Source: an uncultured Flavobacteriales bacterium
GTDB lineage: Bacteria; Bacteroidota; Bacteroidia; Flavobacteriales_D; Crocinitomicaceae
DNA: 6,489 nucleotides
Direction of reading: 5' to 3'
Assembly: GCA_913031405.1 (NCBI GenBank)
Contig: CAJWCX010000073.1
Span: 1 to 6,489, forward strand
In this document: piece after piece, positions 6,441 to 6,489 of the stretch
Position numbering within the stretch: the first letter of the stretch is position 1
Layout: every line of letters starts with the position of its first letter
Notes under the pieces: generated by a model
Seen by the model: only the letters and a program-made list of their open reading frames with translations
Told to the model about the DNA's origin: nothing
Database searches by the model: none
Program-made: the position numbers and the translations under genes

Positions 6441-6489
6441 GCCCACGTGGTGAAATTGGTAGACACGCCATCTTGAGGGGGTGGTGCCG
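6441..6489 (+). tRNA. tRNA-Leu (anticodon GAG), 5' part only
   Basis: The first 49 nt of a class II tRNA run off the right edge. Seen in order: acceptor 5' strand GCCCACG (6441-6447), a D-arm with the AATTGGTAGAC stretch typical of bacterial tRNA-Leu, and anticodon stem CCATC (6468-6472) pairing with GGTGG (6480-6484), including one T-G pair. The 7-nt loop TTGAGGG gives anticodon GAG at 6475-6477 after a T33. GAG reads the leucine codons CUC and CUU. The final TGCCG begins the long variable arm. The 3' acceptor strand and T-arm lie outside, so full folding cannot be checked. Confidence 0.93.

Noticed and set aside
1..6489. Possibility of a defence system, mobile element, CRISPR array or other novel system
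   Set aside because: All coding space is taken by six recognisable housekeeping-type genes and one tRNA; no direct repeats, transposase or integrase remnants, or atypical composition were seen.

Overview
The window reads as chromosomal DNA from a member of the Bacteroidota, most likely a Flavobacteriales-type organism. The DNA is AT-rich. Start codons lack Shine-Dalgarno sequences and several are preceded by A/T-rich stretches. The clearest promoter has the Bacteroidota form (TTG, spacer, TAnnTTTG) rather than the E. coli form. The protein set (HAD-ECH fusion, SPOR protein, YtnP-like metallohydrolase, Kup) fits that group. This placement rests on features read by eye, not on a database search.

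Layout: six genes lie head to tail on the minus strand and fill almost everything from 6339 down to 1. In transcription order they are kup (K+ uptake, 6339-4378), an MBL-fold metallohydrolase of YtnP/lactonase type (4372-3518), a single-pass SPOR-domain envelope protein (3516-2854), a PaaI-type acyl-CoA thioesterase (2875-2450), a MarR-family regulator (2407-1955), and a 3-hydroxyacyl-CoA dehydrogenase/enoyl-CoA hydratase fusion (1945 to beyond the left edge). Gaps are 5 nt, 1 nt, an overlap, 42 nt and 9 nt. The only internal gap large enough for control elements is the 42 nt before marR. It holds a perfect 14-bp palindrome that fits between a candidate -33 and -7 element. On the plus strand at the right edge, the 5' part of a tRNA-Leu(GAG) diverges from kup. 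The 101-bp region between them holds a well-matched tRNA promoter, a candidate kup -7 element and a 9-bp inverted repeat with a 4-nt loop.

Function: the marR and fadN-type genes look like the start of a fatty-acid beta-oxidation operon under a self-regulating MarR repressor, and the thioesterase just upstream could recycle CoA from stalled acyl-CoA esters. Kup, the metallohydrolase and the SPOR protein form a tightly packed upstream group with no obvious shared pathway. They may be co-transcribed with the fatty-acid genes only by position. I see no mobile element, CRISPR array, rRNA or clear intrinsic terminator. Most of the window is ordinary core-genome content. The points most worth a second look are the two regulatory palindromes.
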